Shown here piece by piece: positions 17,501 through 24,292 of a stretch of 36,478 nt of DNA. Each line of letters starts with the position of its first letter. The stretch's first letter is position 1. This stretch comes from Acidobacteriota bacterium. GTDB taxonomy: Bacteria > Acidobacteriota > Terriglobia > Terriglobales > SCQP01. A model generated the notes under the pieces. It saw only the letters and a program-made list of their open reading frames with translations. It did no database searches and was not told the origin of the DNA. Location: positions 1-36,478 of the forward strand of contig JAKASR010000031.1 in the NCBI GenBank assembly GCA_021818955.1. The letters run 5' to 3'. Both the position numbers and the translations under genes were made by a program.

Positions 17501-18175
17501 GCTACAAGCGTGATCAGCCACGGTGTGGATGTGGAACGATTCAACCTTATGGTCATGGACGGCATTCCCGAGGAAACCGCCGATTACATTCAAGCCTCAA
17601 GCCGAAGCGGCCGAAGACATGTCGGCTTGGTGATTGCGACTCTGGCATCGTACTCTCTTCGTGCTTCAAGTATCTATCACAGGTTTCCCGAATATCACCG
17701 TAATCTCGAACGTCTCATTTCCCCTGTCTCAGTAAATCGCTTTGCGAAATTTGCAGCCCAGCGAACAAGTCCAGGCGTATTTGTCGGTTTGCTATCAGGA
17801 AGGTATGGCGCCATTCTCCACAATCAGCAGCTCGTCAAACGTCGGGTCGCATCAGAATTTCTCAATCCAAATACGCGATCGCAACTACCACGGCAGATAG
17901 GACGCGACGAGATCGAGCGCTCGCTATGGGAAGCCTATGCCCTAGATAAAGACATCTATCCCAAGGGCCTCGAACTCCGCATGAAGCAAATCCTCCGAGA
18001 TCAGATCGACCAGTTTCTCTTTCTTATCCGTGGAAGCCAGAGAGAAAAGGTTATGGAGGTGCTTCAACCAACGCCAATGACGAGTCTGAGGGACGTTGAT
18101 GTTGGTGTCAAGTTCAGGCCTGACGAGTACGCTGAATACCGCGATCTCCAGTGGTTCAATATGGAGAACACATAA
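14558..18175 (+). CDS. drmA: DrmA-like DISARM helicase
   Basis: A 1205-residue superfamily 2 helicase. GTG 14558 overlaps the previous stop (GTGA), with GGAGG at 14549-14553. Motifs visible are FPTGGGKT (527-534, Walker A Lys533), an unusual QDELH (Asp762-His765) in the DEAH position, IAATATIEG as motif III, then ATSVISHGVDVERFNLMVMDG and the arginine-finger motif QASSRSGRR (1012-1020). Between Walker A and motif II is a CxxCGG...CxxC zinc ribbon. The long N-terminal part, about 520 residues, contains an acidic and Pro/Ala/Gln-rich linker (about 66-122). Size and motif set match DrmA. In DISARM, DrmA works with DrmB on unmethylated phage DNA ends. DrmB follows 1 base after the stop, consistent with making a complex. 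Confidence 0.85.
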   Translation: MTSSKPTQPFSYRDEEALVRYLVGDLERKLAGRHEPRILRIIPSDHCHLGVLGPRDPLVVQPDPLEPGDDEPPPSAQAAATKPAGTTAPQSEDEEEPETAPNEAEQQTAERQGVTRDSTRRPPSSLGFEIVVSPATNGEIELILQARFAIYTQHFPTFEEQRDELGRLQQDQTTPNQPAQPRQNVSLLEVFERREVEVPPITLRINLQERTQRSNDDGAVQRALDAILTEAATSETIARTIAGNAVVPVQALSDANTFQYFLRSISTGPVVLPPLQASLDIRSSALSDGTVRVSCYICNNTPRNVAQRFRDQHNILADCQLSATLVHGDLKPVELLPVSRDYQFDRKVWAVGHSASVVVCKDLKALRTETLARFEQRRRITNQKPCAKFADLVANPLDTLEAIRVAMTAYGNDWQYEVLGKNSLQLSQDQIRQCEIDLRGFRDEEARFSAGMAALAKDERLMQAFQGMNRVFQRTVKYESWHLFQIVFIVMQLPALAVREGIVSGEWPSGTIRNWDDVLNWADVLWFPTGGGKTEAYLGLISCAALYDRLRGKSFGVTAWLRFPLRMLSVQQLQRAVRIVWETEQERRAMQNSDAHAEPISLGYFVGPSTPNYLKYGHWAIDRLENDPELRKKLLLVSNCPACGGTSTVQIVIDREHQRIRHVCSRCNQHLPVYVSDDEIYRFLPTVIVGTIDKMASVAYRPSFPMIWGAAAWRCPEHEEHGFGVGDWCIEKCPSNPGAGRRARRRTAVTPYDPSPALHIQDELHLLQQELGAFAGHYETLIRSCEEHVGTRPPKTIAATATIEGFEHQIRQIYGIPHARRFPTRGYDLLQTFYTSADVDTDTSDQHVKTARVYVAFRPPHLHAADAAYLCVRYLHEEINRLYSNPCDAAAWLPTARTEDAVRALLYFYTTTLTYVGSKPRGLRIRQALEKDAGRLRPGNARDLNTEFLSGESSLSVIAEVVRRVENPPKWDEESYLDATVATSVISHGVDVERFNLMVMDGIPEETADYIQASSRSGRRHVGLVIATLASYSLRASSIYHRFPEYHRNLERLISPVSVNRFAKFAAQRTSPGVFVGLLSGRYGAILHNQQLVKRRVASEFLNPNTRSQLPRQIGRDEIERSLWEAYALDKDIYPKGLELRMKQILRDQIDQFLFLIRGSQREKVMEVLQPTPMTSLRDVDVGVKFRPDEYAEYRDLQWFNMENT

Positions 18176-18176
18176 G

Positions 18177-20108
18177 ATGGCGTTCACGCGTGGTCAAACT
18201 CAGGTCCTCTATCAGTTCTTGCCCGGAGCCGTATTTGAACATGATCAATATGGCTTCTGCCGCATCAGTGGCGTTGAACTCCAAGAAAAACAAGTCAATC
18301 AAGACGCAATCTTTAGCGCCCTCGCCGACCTTCTTTTTCAGTGGCCAGATGATGTTTTTCGACCAGGGTTCCCCGATCCTCGGGCGCAAAACAACAGGCG
18401 TTTGTATGTTATTGGGACCCCGACCACGGTTCGCTTTCAGCCATTTCCGACGCTCTTGGAGTGTCGAAAATGCCGCCGTGTCCATCGCCTACGAGATTTG
18501 ACGCGCCGACCAAACATACAACCACGCCAGTGCCCCGAATGTGCCGGAATACTCGGCCAGCTTCGTTACGTACAGGCCCACAATTGCGGAAGAATGGAAG
18601 AACTCTACTATCCGCAAAATGCGTGCCCTAGACACGCCTCCCGCTTCCTTACGTTCTTGGACACAGGCCGCGTTCGCTCCGCACGCTGGAGGTGCGGGGC
18701 CTGCGGTGACGCCGAGGTTGGCCGCCTCCGCATGACTCCCTGCACCTGCCAATACTCTCGGTCATTGGGTACCCAACAGGGCTCTATGTACGAGCGCGGG
18801 CTCAAGACCCTCGCCTTGACCGATAGTGCTCTCTTCCTCCCTCACGTCGTACCCTTTATAAACTTCAACGAAGAGCAAGAGAAAGTCTTCTATCAAGATC
18901 CTGATACCTACAACCTTATCCTCGCGAGAACGTGGGGCGTCCTCACGGAGGATTTGCCAACCACGATCCGCGAGCGCGCAAAGCGTTTGGGTACAGGCTC
19001 TGACGCTTCCGAGGATGAAGACAGGGCGGATGACCTCGCTCGCGCACTTGAGGCCGTCGACCCAAACAATCCGCTGGTTCTGAAGTGGAAACAAAGCAAA
19101 GCGCGCAAAGCCGTTGTCCCCGGCCAGGAGGCCATAGAAAGAGTTCGGGCCCTCCTCGGTGCCAGAGCACCTGCCCCGAATTCGCCAACACCTCGCCAGC
19201 TTGTGGAGCACCTGGCGATTCTCGACACACTCCGCACCACTTCCATCGATGAGGCTGCCGCAGACCTTACGAGTATCGGCGATGGCCCGGGAGCAGACCA
19301 CCTACGGTCGGCAAGAGAGTTTGCGCTTCATGACCTCGGTATCGGTGAACTGAAGATCGTTTCCGATTTCCCAATCGCCCTTTGCGCTGTCGGCTACACC
19401 AGAATAACCAGAGATCCAGCCCGGAGCATTCTCACGCCATTCGAGACTTCAGATTCAGCCGGCCGCGTCCCCCTTTACATTGTGAGCAGCGAAACGGAGG
19501 GGATTTACTTTCAGCTTGACCCGTCACGAGCCGTGAGATGGCTCATTGAGAACCGTTGGGTCCAGTCACCGGTTCCTGATTCCAAAGAAAGTGCTTGGGC
19601 TTGGTTCTACACCCACGTGCCGGGATTGTTCGAAAACCGCTGGCAACCAAACTTCAACGAACATCTTGCGGTAGCCTTGAGAACTCTCCTCCACACGATG
19701 AGTCACGTCCTTCTTCGCCACGTTGAGTGGAGCGGGTTTAACCAAAATAGCGTCGGCGAATACTTGATACCGGGGGCCCTTGCTGGAATCCTCTATGCCA
19801 ACCGCTACGCCGAAACGAAGATCGGCGGACTGACAACTCTCTTCGAACACCAGCTAAGAGTATGGCTCGACGATTCAGCTCAAAGCGGTCGACAATGCGT
19901 CTACGATCCGTTTTGTACGGATGAAGGAGGCACTTGTGTTGGTTGCCTCCACCGAGAATACAATTGTCCCCAGTTTAACCGTGAACTGTCCCGAGCGGTT
20001 CTCTACGGCGGACCAACACCGCCCCCTGAGCTCGGGGGCGCACTAGGAATGCAAACGATCGAATGTGGGTTCTGGCACGGGCTACACCCGACACTTCAAA
20101 ATGCGTAA
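18177..20108 (+). CDS. drmB: DrmB-like DISARM protein with DUF1998 domain
   Basis: A 643-residue protein. ATG 18177 begins 1 base after the drmA stop; GGAG at 18163-18166 is the only ribosome site, so translation is probably coupled. The N-terminal half has cysteine pairs C96/C99, C119/C122, C173/C176 and C189/C191, with C137 and C150 between, forming one or two zinc-binding sites. The C-terminal part (about 500-640) is DUF1998-like: LHTMSHVLLRHVEWSG, the GGLTTLFEH segment and a final cysteine cluster CVYDPFC...CVGCLHREYNC. DUF1998 proteins are partners of DrmA-type helicases, and the DrmA-DrmB pair is the core of DISARM. The last bases overlap the start of a further reading frame (ATG at 20101), so the operon originally continued. 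Confidence 0.85.
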   Translation: MAFTRGQTQVLYQFLPGAVFEHDQYGFCRISGVELQEKQVNQDAIFSALADLLFQWPDDVFRPGFPDPRAQNNRRLYVIGTPTTVRFQPFPTLLECRKCRRVHRLRDLTRRPNIQPRQCPECAGILGQLRYVQAHNCGRMEELYYPQNACPRHASRFLTFLDTGRVRSARWRCGACGDAEVGRLRMTPCTCQYSRSLGTQQGSMYERGLKTLALTDSALFLPHVVPFINFNEEQEKVFYQDPDTYNLILARTWGVLTEDLPTTIRERAKRLGTGSDASEDEDRADDLARALEAVDPNNPLVLKWKQSKARKAVVPGQEAIERVRALLGARAPAPNSPTPRQLVEHLAILDTLRTTSIDEAAADLTSIGDGPGADHLRSAREFALHDLGIGELKIVSDFPIALCAVGYTRITRDPARSILTPFETSDSAGRVPLYIVSSETEGIYFQLDPSRAVRWLIENRWVQSPVPDSKESAWAWFYTHVPGLFENRWQPNFNEHLAVALRTLLHTMSHVLLRHVEWSGFNQNSVGEYLIPGALAGILYANRYAETKIGGLTTLFEHQLRVWLDDSAQSGRQCVYDPFCTDEGGTCVGCLHREYNCPQFNRELSRAVLYGGPTPPPELGGALGMQTIECGFWHGLHPTLQNA

Positions 20109-20242
20109 GGATGAAATACCTGCCCTCAAAACTCTCACGGCTTTAGTCGCCGGAAGGGAAGACCTCGTTGCTCGGATCGCTGCGCCTCTCCGGGCCCGTA
20201 TCGGGCGATGGATCGATTCCGACTTCTTGAAGACGTTATTTT
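20101..20242 (+). pseudogene. 5' fragment of the next island gene (position of drmC), cut at the island border
   Basis: ATG 20101 overlaps the drmB stop (ATGCGTAA, 8-base overlap) and begins a frame reading MRKDEIPALKTLTALVAG and on to about residue 47 (FLKTLFFNRAV). From 20243 on, the same bases are the 3' end of hemW on the opposite strand, so the apparent extension of the frame to 20928 is only antisense shadow. In known DISARM loci drmB is normally followed by drmC, a phospholipase-D-type nuclease, so this is a good candidate for a truncated drmC. The fragment is too short to identify and shows none of the HxK nuclease motifs. A very short intact gene that happens to run into hemW cannot be excluded. 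Confidence 0.55.
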
Positions 20243-21415
20243 TTAATCGAGCAGTTCGGCGAAAACGCTATTGGACAGCATGCGGCCGCGCGGGGTTAGC
20301 CGCAGGCGGCCGGCGACTTCCTCCAGCATGCCTTGCGCGACGGCCTGGGCGATGGCCGGGCGCTTGGCCGCCAGCGGCGCGGCGCCGAATTCGGTTTCCA
20401 ATTCGTTCCAGGCGATGCCGGCGTTGCGCCGCAGGCCGAGGAAAAAAGCCTCTTCCAACTGCCGGCTCGAACTTATATCTTCCACACTGTTGCGCGGCAG
20501 GCGGCCGGCTTCGAGCGCGTCCAGATAGGCGTGCAATTCCGCCGGGTTTCCCCAGCGGCGCTCACGCCCTTGTTGGCGCAGCATCGAGTGCGCTTCCAGG
20601 CCAAAGCCCAGGTAGGGACGCCGCGTCCAGTAGCGCAGGTTGTGGCGGCTTTCGGCGCCGGGGCGGGCGAAGTTGGAAATCTCATATTGCCGCCAGCCCG
20701 CGGCGGCCAGCGTTTCGATTGCCCATTCATAGAAGGATGCGGTCTGTTCGTCGCCGGGCACGGCCGGGGCGTGGTAGCGCGCACCGCCGGCCAGCAACTC
20801 GCGTCCCAGGCGGCTGTCTTCATCCACTTCCAGCATGTAAATGGAGATGTGCGGCGGGGCAGCATCGAGAGTTTGGGCGAGGGAAGCGCGCCAACTGGCT
20901 TCGGTCTGGTGCGGCAGACCGGCGATGAGGTCGAGATTGATGTTTTCGATGCCCGAGCGGCGCAGCAACTCGAGGTCGCGGCGAATGTCTTCGGGAGAAT
21001 GCAAGCGTCCGACGGAGCGGATTTCTTCCGGCTGCCAGGATTGCACGCCCAGGCTGATGCGGTTGACGCCGGCATCGCGCCAGGCCTCGATGCGTCCGGC
21101 ATCGAGCGTGCCGGGCGCGGCTTCCAGGGTGAACTCGGCGTCCGGGGCCACAATCCAATGCTCGCGCGGCGCCGGCGCCAGTTTCCGCACATGTTCCGCT
21201 TCGAGCAGGCTGGGCGTGCCGCCGCCCCAATAAAGGGTATCCGCCTGGCTGCCGGTAAACGGCTCGGCCGCGGCGATCATGGCCATTTCACGGCGAAGGC
21301 AATTCAGGTAGCGCGCTAGCAGGCGCCGCGGGAAAACGTCGCTGGCGAAGTTGCAATAGCTGCACTTGGCGCGGCAGAAGGGAAACGAAAAATATAGTCC
21401 GAGGGGTTCGAACAT
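20243..21415 (-). CDS. hemW: HemW-like radical SAM protein (haem chaperone; formerly annotated as anaerobic coproporphyrinogen oxidase)
   Basis: A 390-residue radical SAM protein. ATG 21415 gives MFEPLGLYFSFPFCRAKCSYC, matching the usual HemW N-terminus; the TTG at 21460 would add unlikely residues. The CxxxCxxC iron-sulphur motif is C14-C18-C21, followed by GGGTPS (SAM binding), RISLGVQSW and INLDLIAGLPHQT. The length and the C-terminal winged-helix-like part (LEEAFFLGLRRNAGI) fit HemW rather than HemN. HemW binds haem and is thought to deliver it to respiratory enzymes. The stop codon lies exactly at the right border of the defence island, and the gene itself looks complete, so the island or a later deletion inserted beside rather than inside it. 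G+C is high again. Confidence 0.85.
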   Translation of the reverse strand: MFEPLGLYFSFPFCRAKCSYCNFASDVFPRRLLARYLNCLRREMAMIAAAEPFTGSQADTLYWGGGTPSLLEAEHVRKLAPAPREHWIVAPDAEFTLEAAPGTLDAGRIEAWRDAGVNRISLGVQSWQPEEIRSVGRLHSPEDIRRDLELLRRSGIENINLDLIAGLPHQTEASWRASLAQTLDAAPPHISIYMLEVDEDSRLGRELLAGGARYHAPAVPGDEQTASFYEWAIETLAAAGWRQYEISNFARPGAESRHNLRYWTRRPYLGFGLEAHSMLRQQGRERRWGNPAELHAYLDALEAGRLPRNSVEDISSSRQLEEAFFLGLRRNAGIAWNELETEFGAAPLAAKRPAIAQAVAQGMLEEVAGRLRLTPRGRMLSNSVFAELLD

Positions 21416-21529
21416 AAGCCCGGATTCGCAGCGCTCGTCATTGCAATTATCCCAAATCAATTTGCGGCGCTCGTAGTGGAAATGAATTCCATTGACAGGG
21501 GGCCTTAATTAAAAGCGAGACACTTTTCG

Positions 21530-21716
21530 AGCGGCACGGCCGCTTTTACTTTTAGGCGCTGACGCTTTCGCAAAGGTCCGGCCGAAACCGGACGCAGGGC
21601 GAATACTCATGGCTGCCGAAAGTTTATTGTCGTTAATAGGCGCGGGACCTAATAGTAACCCCGCGCTTCGGCCTGCGATTTCGGACGAAAACTGCTGTCC
21701 GACTCGGCCGTTAACG
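21530..21716 (+). ncRNA. 187-nt conserved structured repeat, copy A (possible riboswitch-like RNA)
   Basis: This copy matches 29119-29305 over 187 bases with no gaps and 10 differences. It starts with AGCGGC-ACG-GCCGCT plus a T-rich run (terminator-like, though no plus-strand gene precedes it). A first junction can form: CTTTCG pairs with CGAAAG around the hairpin GTCCGG-CCGAAA-CCGGAC and a GACGCA...ATGGCTGCCG segment. A second junction is closed by TCGTTAA/TTAACGA, with hairpins GCGCGGG/CCCGCGC and TCGGAC/GTCCGA. GCAAAGG, GAAA, GACGCA and GGCTGCCG are in the order found in c-di-GMP-I (GEMM) riboswitches, but the third stem is much shortened. The copy lies between hemW and the GH31 gene, both on minus; nothing plus-strand follows it. 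21416-21529 and 21717-21827 hold no recognised feature. Confidence 0.5.
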
Positions 21717-21827
21717 ATTTTGAATTATGTTTCGGATCGAGCCTGTAAGGCATGTGACTACAGCTATTTGCGTTCGACCTTTAGACTGAAACATGAATTA
21801 GCCGCGTCTCGCTTCTTTGGACCCGCG

Positions 21828-24173
21828 TTAATGCGCAGTCAGGCTCAACGGCTGGCCGGTATAGGAGCCTTGGGCATCGGCGGAGGCGGTAACGTCCGGG
21901 CCGGCGCCGTGGCCGGGACGGACGACCACCAGGCGGATGCGAATGCTGGGGGGCATGCCCGGGTAAGAGCCTTGGGCCGCGCCGATTTCAAGCGTGCGGG
22001 TGGCATCGTTCCAGTGCATGGGGACAATCCGGCGCTGGCCCTGCTCGTAGGCGTAGCTATCGCCCGCGTCCGAGTACCAGGAAAAATCGCCATCGGCGCC
22101 AGGATAGACGCGCACTTCAAGCGTGGTGAGCGGGGCGGTGGCGTATTGCACCACGGGGCCGAGCGGCACGATCGAGCCGGCGCGGACATAAAGCGGAATG
22201 CGGTCGAGCGGCGCCGCGGCCTGAACCGTTTGGCCGGCATGGCTGGCGGGGAGGCGGGCGCCGGTCCAGAAATCGTACCAGGCCGGCCAGGCCGGCAGAT
22301 AGACTTCGCGCATGACGGCGTCCGGTTCGGTGACCGGAGCGACGAGAAAAGCGGGGCCGAACATGAATTCATCGCCGAGGTTGCGCACGCGCCGGTCGTG
22401 CGGCCAATCCATGGGCAAGCCGCGCTGCATGGTGTAGTCGTCGTGGGTGACGCGCCAGGCGAGCGAATAGATGTAAGGCAGCAGGCGATAGCGGAACCGG
22501 TCGTAAGCGATTAAGGTCGGGGTTTGGGGGCCGTAGCTGAAGATCTCATTGGTATCGTTGGCGCGATGGCCGTGGGTGCGGAAGATGGGGCAGAAGACGC
22601 CGTATTCGAACCAGCGGGTATAGAGCTGCTGGTAAGCGGGGTCGCGGGTATCGCGCACCAGAGGCCAGCCATAACCGGCGATATCGGTGGTCCAGTAGGG
22701 CAGGCCCGACATTTGATAGTTGAGCCCGGCGGCAATCTGGCGGCGGAAGCTCATCCAGGTGCCGAGCACGTCGCCGGACCAGACAGTCGCGCCGTAGCGC
22801 TGCTGGCCGAGGAAACCGGAGCGGGTCAGGATGAAAACGCGTTTGCGGCTGGTGGTTTTCCGCCAATGGTTATAGACGCCGCGAGTGTGCAGCAAGGGAA
22901 AAATGTTGGTATAGCGGGCGCCGTTGCCGATAAAGAGCCGGCGGTCGGCGAGCGCGGCGTCGCTTTGCCCGTTCCAGATTTCCGGTTCGCTGCTATCGAG
23001 CCAAAAGCCATCCCAGCCCTCGGCAAAGATCTTCCCCAGCAGGTGTTTCCAGTAATAGTCACGGGCGGCGGGATTGGTGGCGTCGTAAACGTCGGTTCCG
23101 GGAATAATGAAGCCGCGCTGGAGCATCGCCTGGTAATTGTGCGAGCGCAGGTCGAACTTGGCCCAGACGGAGATCATGGCATGCAGATGCTCGGCGTGCA
23201 GTTGGCGCAGCGCCGCCGGAACATCGGGCCAGGGCTGGAGATAGGCGGCGGAGAATTGCGGATCGCCCTGGCGGCGCCACCAGAACCAATCCTGCACGAT
23301 GAAATCGAGCGGCACCTGCCGGCTGCGGTATTCATGGGCGATATCGAGCAATTGCCGGGCGGAGGTGTAGCGGTCTTTCGATTGGATGAAGCCGTAGGCC
23401 CAGCGCCCATAAAGCGGGGCATGCCCGGTCATGCCGCGATACAGGTGAATGATGCGATCGATGGAGGGGCCGTAGAAAAAGTAATAATCGATGGCGTCGG
23501 CGGCATCGGAGACGAGTTTCAGCTCGGTGGGGAAGCGATTGTCGTAGCGGGAAACGGCCGCGGTGTTCCAGAGCAATCCATAGCCGCGGGTGGAGACGAA
23601 CATCGGAATGGCGATATTGGTGTTAGCCTGCGCCAGCTCGACCACGTTGCCGCGCTGATCGAAGACGCCGTCCTGATGCTGTCCCAGGCCGTAAATGCCT
23701 TCGCGCGCCGAGGGAAAGAAGCGTTCTTCGACTTTATACAGCTTTTCACCATTGACGATTTCCGGAATATAGCGGCGGGCTACGCGCGGCGATTCCTGCA
23801 AGAGGATTTTGCCGTGCGCATCCTGAAAGCGGAGCAGCGCCTCACGCGTGCCGATGCTGACCGCCAGGTCGCGGGTGCGCACCACCACGGCGGCGGGCGT
23901 GCGGGTAATGGAGAGCTGTTGCGGAACACAAGGCCGCACCCACCAGGGGGTATGGGGAGAAGCGCCTAGCGGGTTTCCGGGGCCGGCGACGACATGGATG
24001 ACATCGGCGCCGCAGGCGCTGACCCGCAAAGTCTCGCTCCCGCTGCGCGCCACGACCGAGGTGGAGTGGAGGTGGAACACCGGCCGCGGCGGGGAGGGCA
24101 TTTGAGCGATAACGGCGGAGGCAGCTAAGGTCAAGCCAACCGCGGCGGATAGAAACCGAAAACCGAGTCGCAT
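21828..24173 (-). CDS. Secreted GH31 alpha-glycosidase (alpha-xylosidase or alpha-glucosidase type)
   Basis: A 781-residue exported enzyme. ATG 24173 is preferred over GTG 24185; it gives MRLGFRFLSAAVGLTLAASAV with cleavage near VIAQ. The GH31 beta-sandwich and barrel are clear: EGIYGLGQHQDG, PLDFIVQDWFWWR, DGFWLDSSEPE with Asp393 as nucleophile, and ATVWSGDVLGTW with Asp468 as acid/base. GH31 retaining enzymes cleave alpha-xylosyl or alpha-glucosyl residues, for example from xyloglucan. The DWFWW motif is often seen in alpha-xylosidases, so that is the first guess, but substrate cannot be fixed by eye. There is no PA14 insert. It fits the plant-polysaccharide theme of the GH54 and GH36-like genes at the other end of the window. 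Confidence 0.85.
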   Translation of the reverse strand: MRLGFRFLSAAVGLTLAASAVIAQMPSPPRPVFHLHSTSVVARSGSETLRVSACGADVIHVVAGPGNPLGASPHTPWWVRPCVPQQLSITRTPAAVVVRTRDLAVSIGTREALLRFQDAHGKILLQESPRVARRYIPEIVNGEKLYKVEERFFPSAREGIYGLGQHQDGVFDQRGNVVELAQANTNIAIPMFVSTRGYGLLWNTAAVSRYDNRFPTELKLVSDAADAIDYYFFYGPSIDRIIHLYRGMTGHAPLYGRWAYGFIQSKDRYTSARQLLDIAHEYRSRQVPLDFIVQDWFWWRRQGDPQFSAAYLQPWPDVPAALRQLHAEHLHAMISVWAKFDLRSHNYQAMLQRGFIIPGTDVYDATNPAARDYYWKHLLGKIFAEGWDGFWLDSSEPEIWNGQSDAALADRRLFIGNGARYTNIFPLLHTRGVYNHWRKTTSRKRVFILTRSGFLGQQRYGATVWSGDVLGTWMSFRRQIAAGLNYQMSGLPYWTTDIAGYGWPLVRDTRDPAYQQLYTRWFEYGVFCPIFRTHGHRANDTNEIFSYGPQTPTLIAYDRFRYRLLPYIYSLAWRVTHDDYTMQRGLPMDWPHDRRVRNLGDEFMFGPAFLVAPVTEPDAVMREVYLPAWPAWYDFWTGARLPASHAGQTVQAAAPLDRIPLYVRAGSIVPLGPVVQYATAPLTTLEVRVYPGADGDFSWYSDAGDSYAYEQGQRRIVPMHWNDATRTLEIGAAQGSYPGMPPSIRIRLVVVRPGHGAGPDVTASADAQGSYTGQPLSLTAH

Positions 24174-24292
24174 GGCATCACTCACTTAGTGAAACTGACA
24201 CCAGCTTAGCAGCTTCAGGAGACAGCAGCAGAAGGCACACGAGTGGGGTTAAGCCGGGGGAAAGCCCAGGCTAAAGACAACCGAATGAAACG

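Noticed and set aside
20243-20928. Plus-strand reading frame continuing from the drmB end across hemW
   Set aside because: From 20243 on it is exactly antisense to the well-supported hemW gene and its sequence (Arg/Pro/Ala-rich) resembles no protein; only the first 47 codons are considered.
21609-21790. Small plus-strand frame (MAAESLLSLIGAGPN) shared by both repeat copies
   Set aside because: Substitutions between the copies in this frame mostly change residues (S/N, S/R, N/Y, C/F), and the frames diverge after the repeat ends, so it is not behaving as coding sequence.
22524-23969. Plus-strand 481-codon frame
   Set aside because: Antisense to the GH31 gene, with no recognisable domain.
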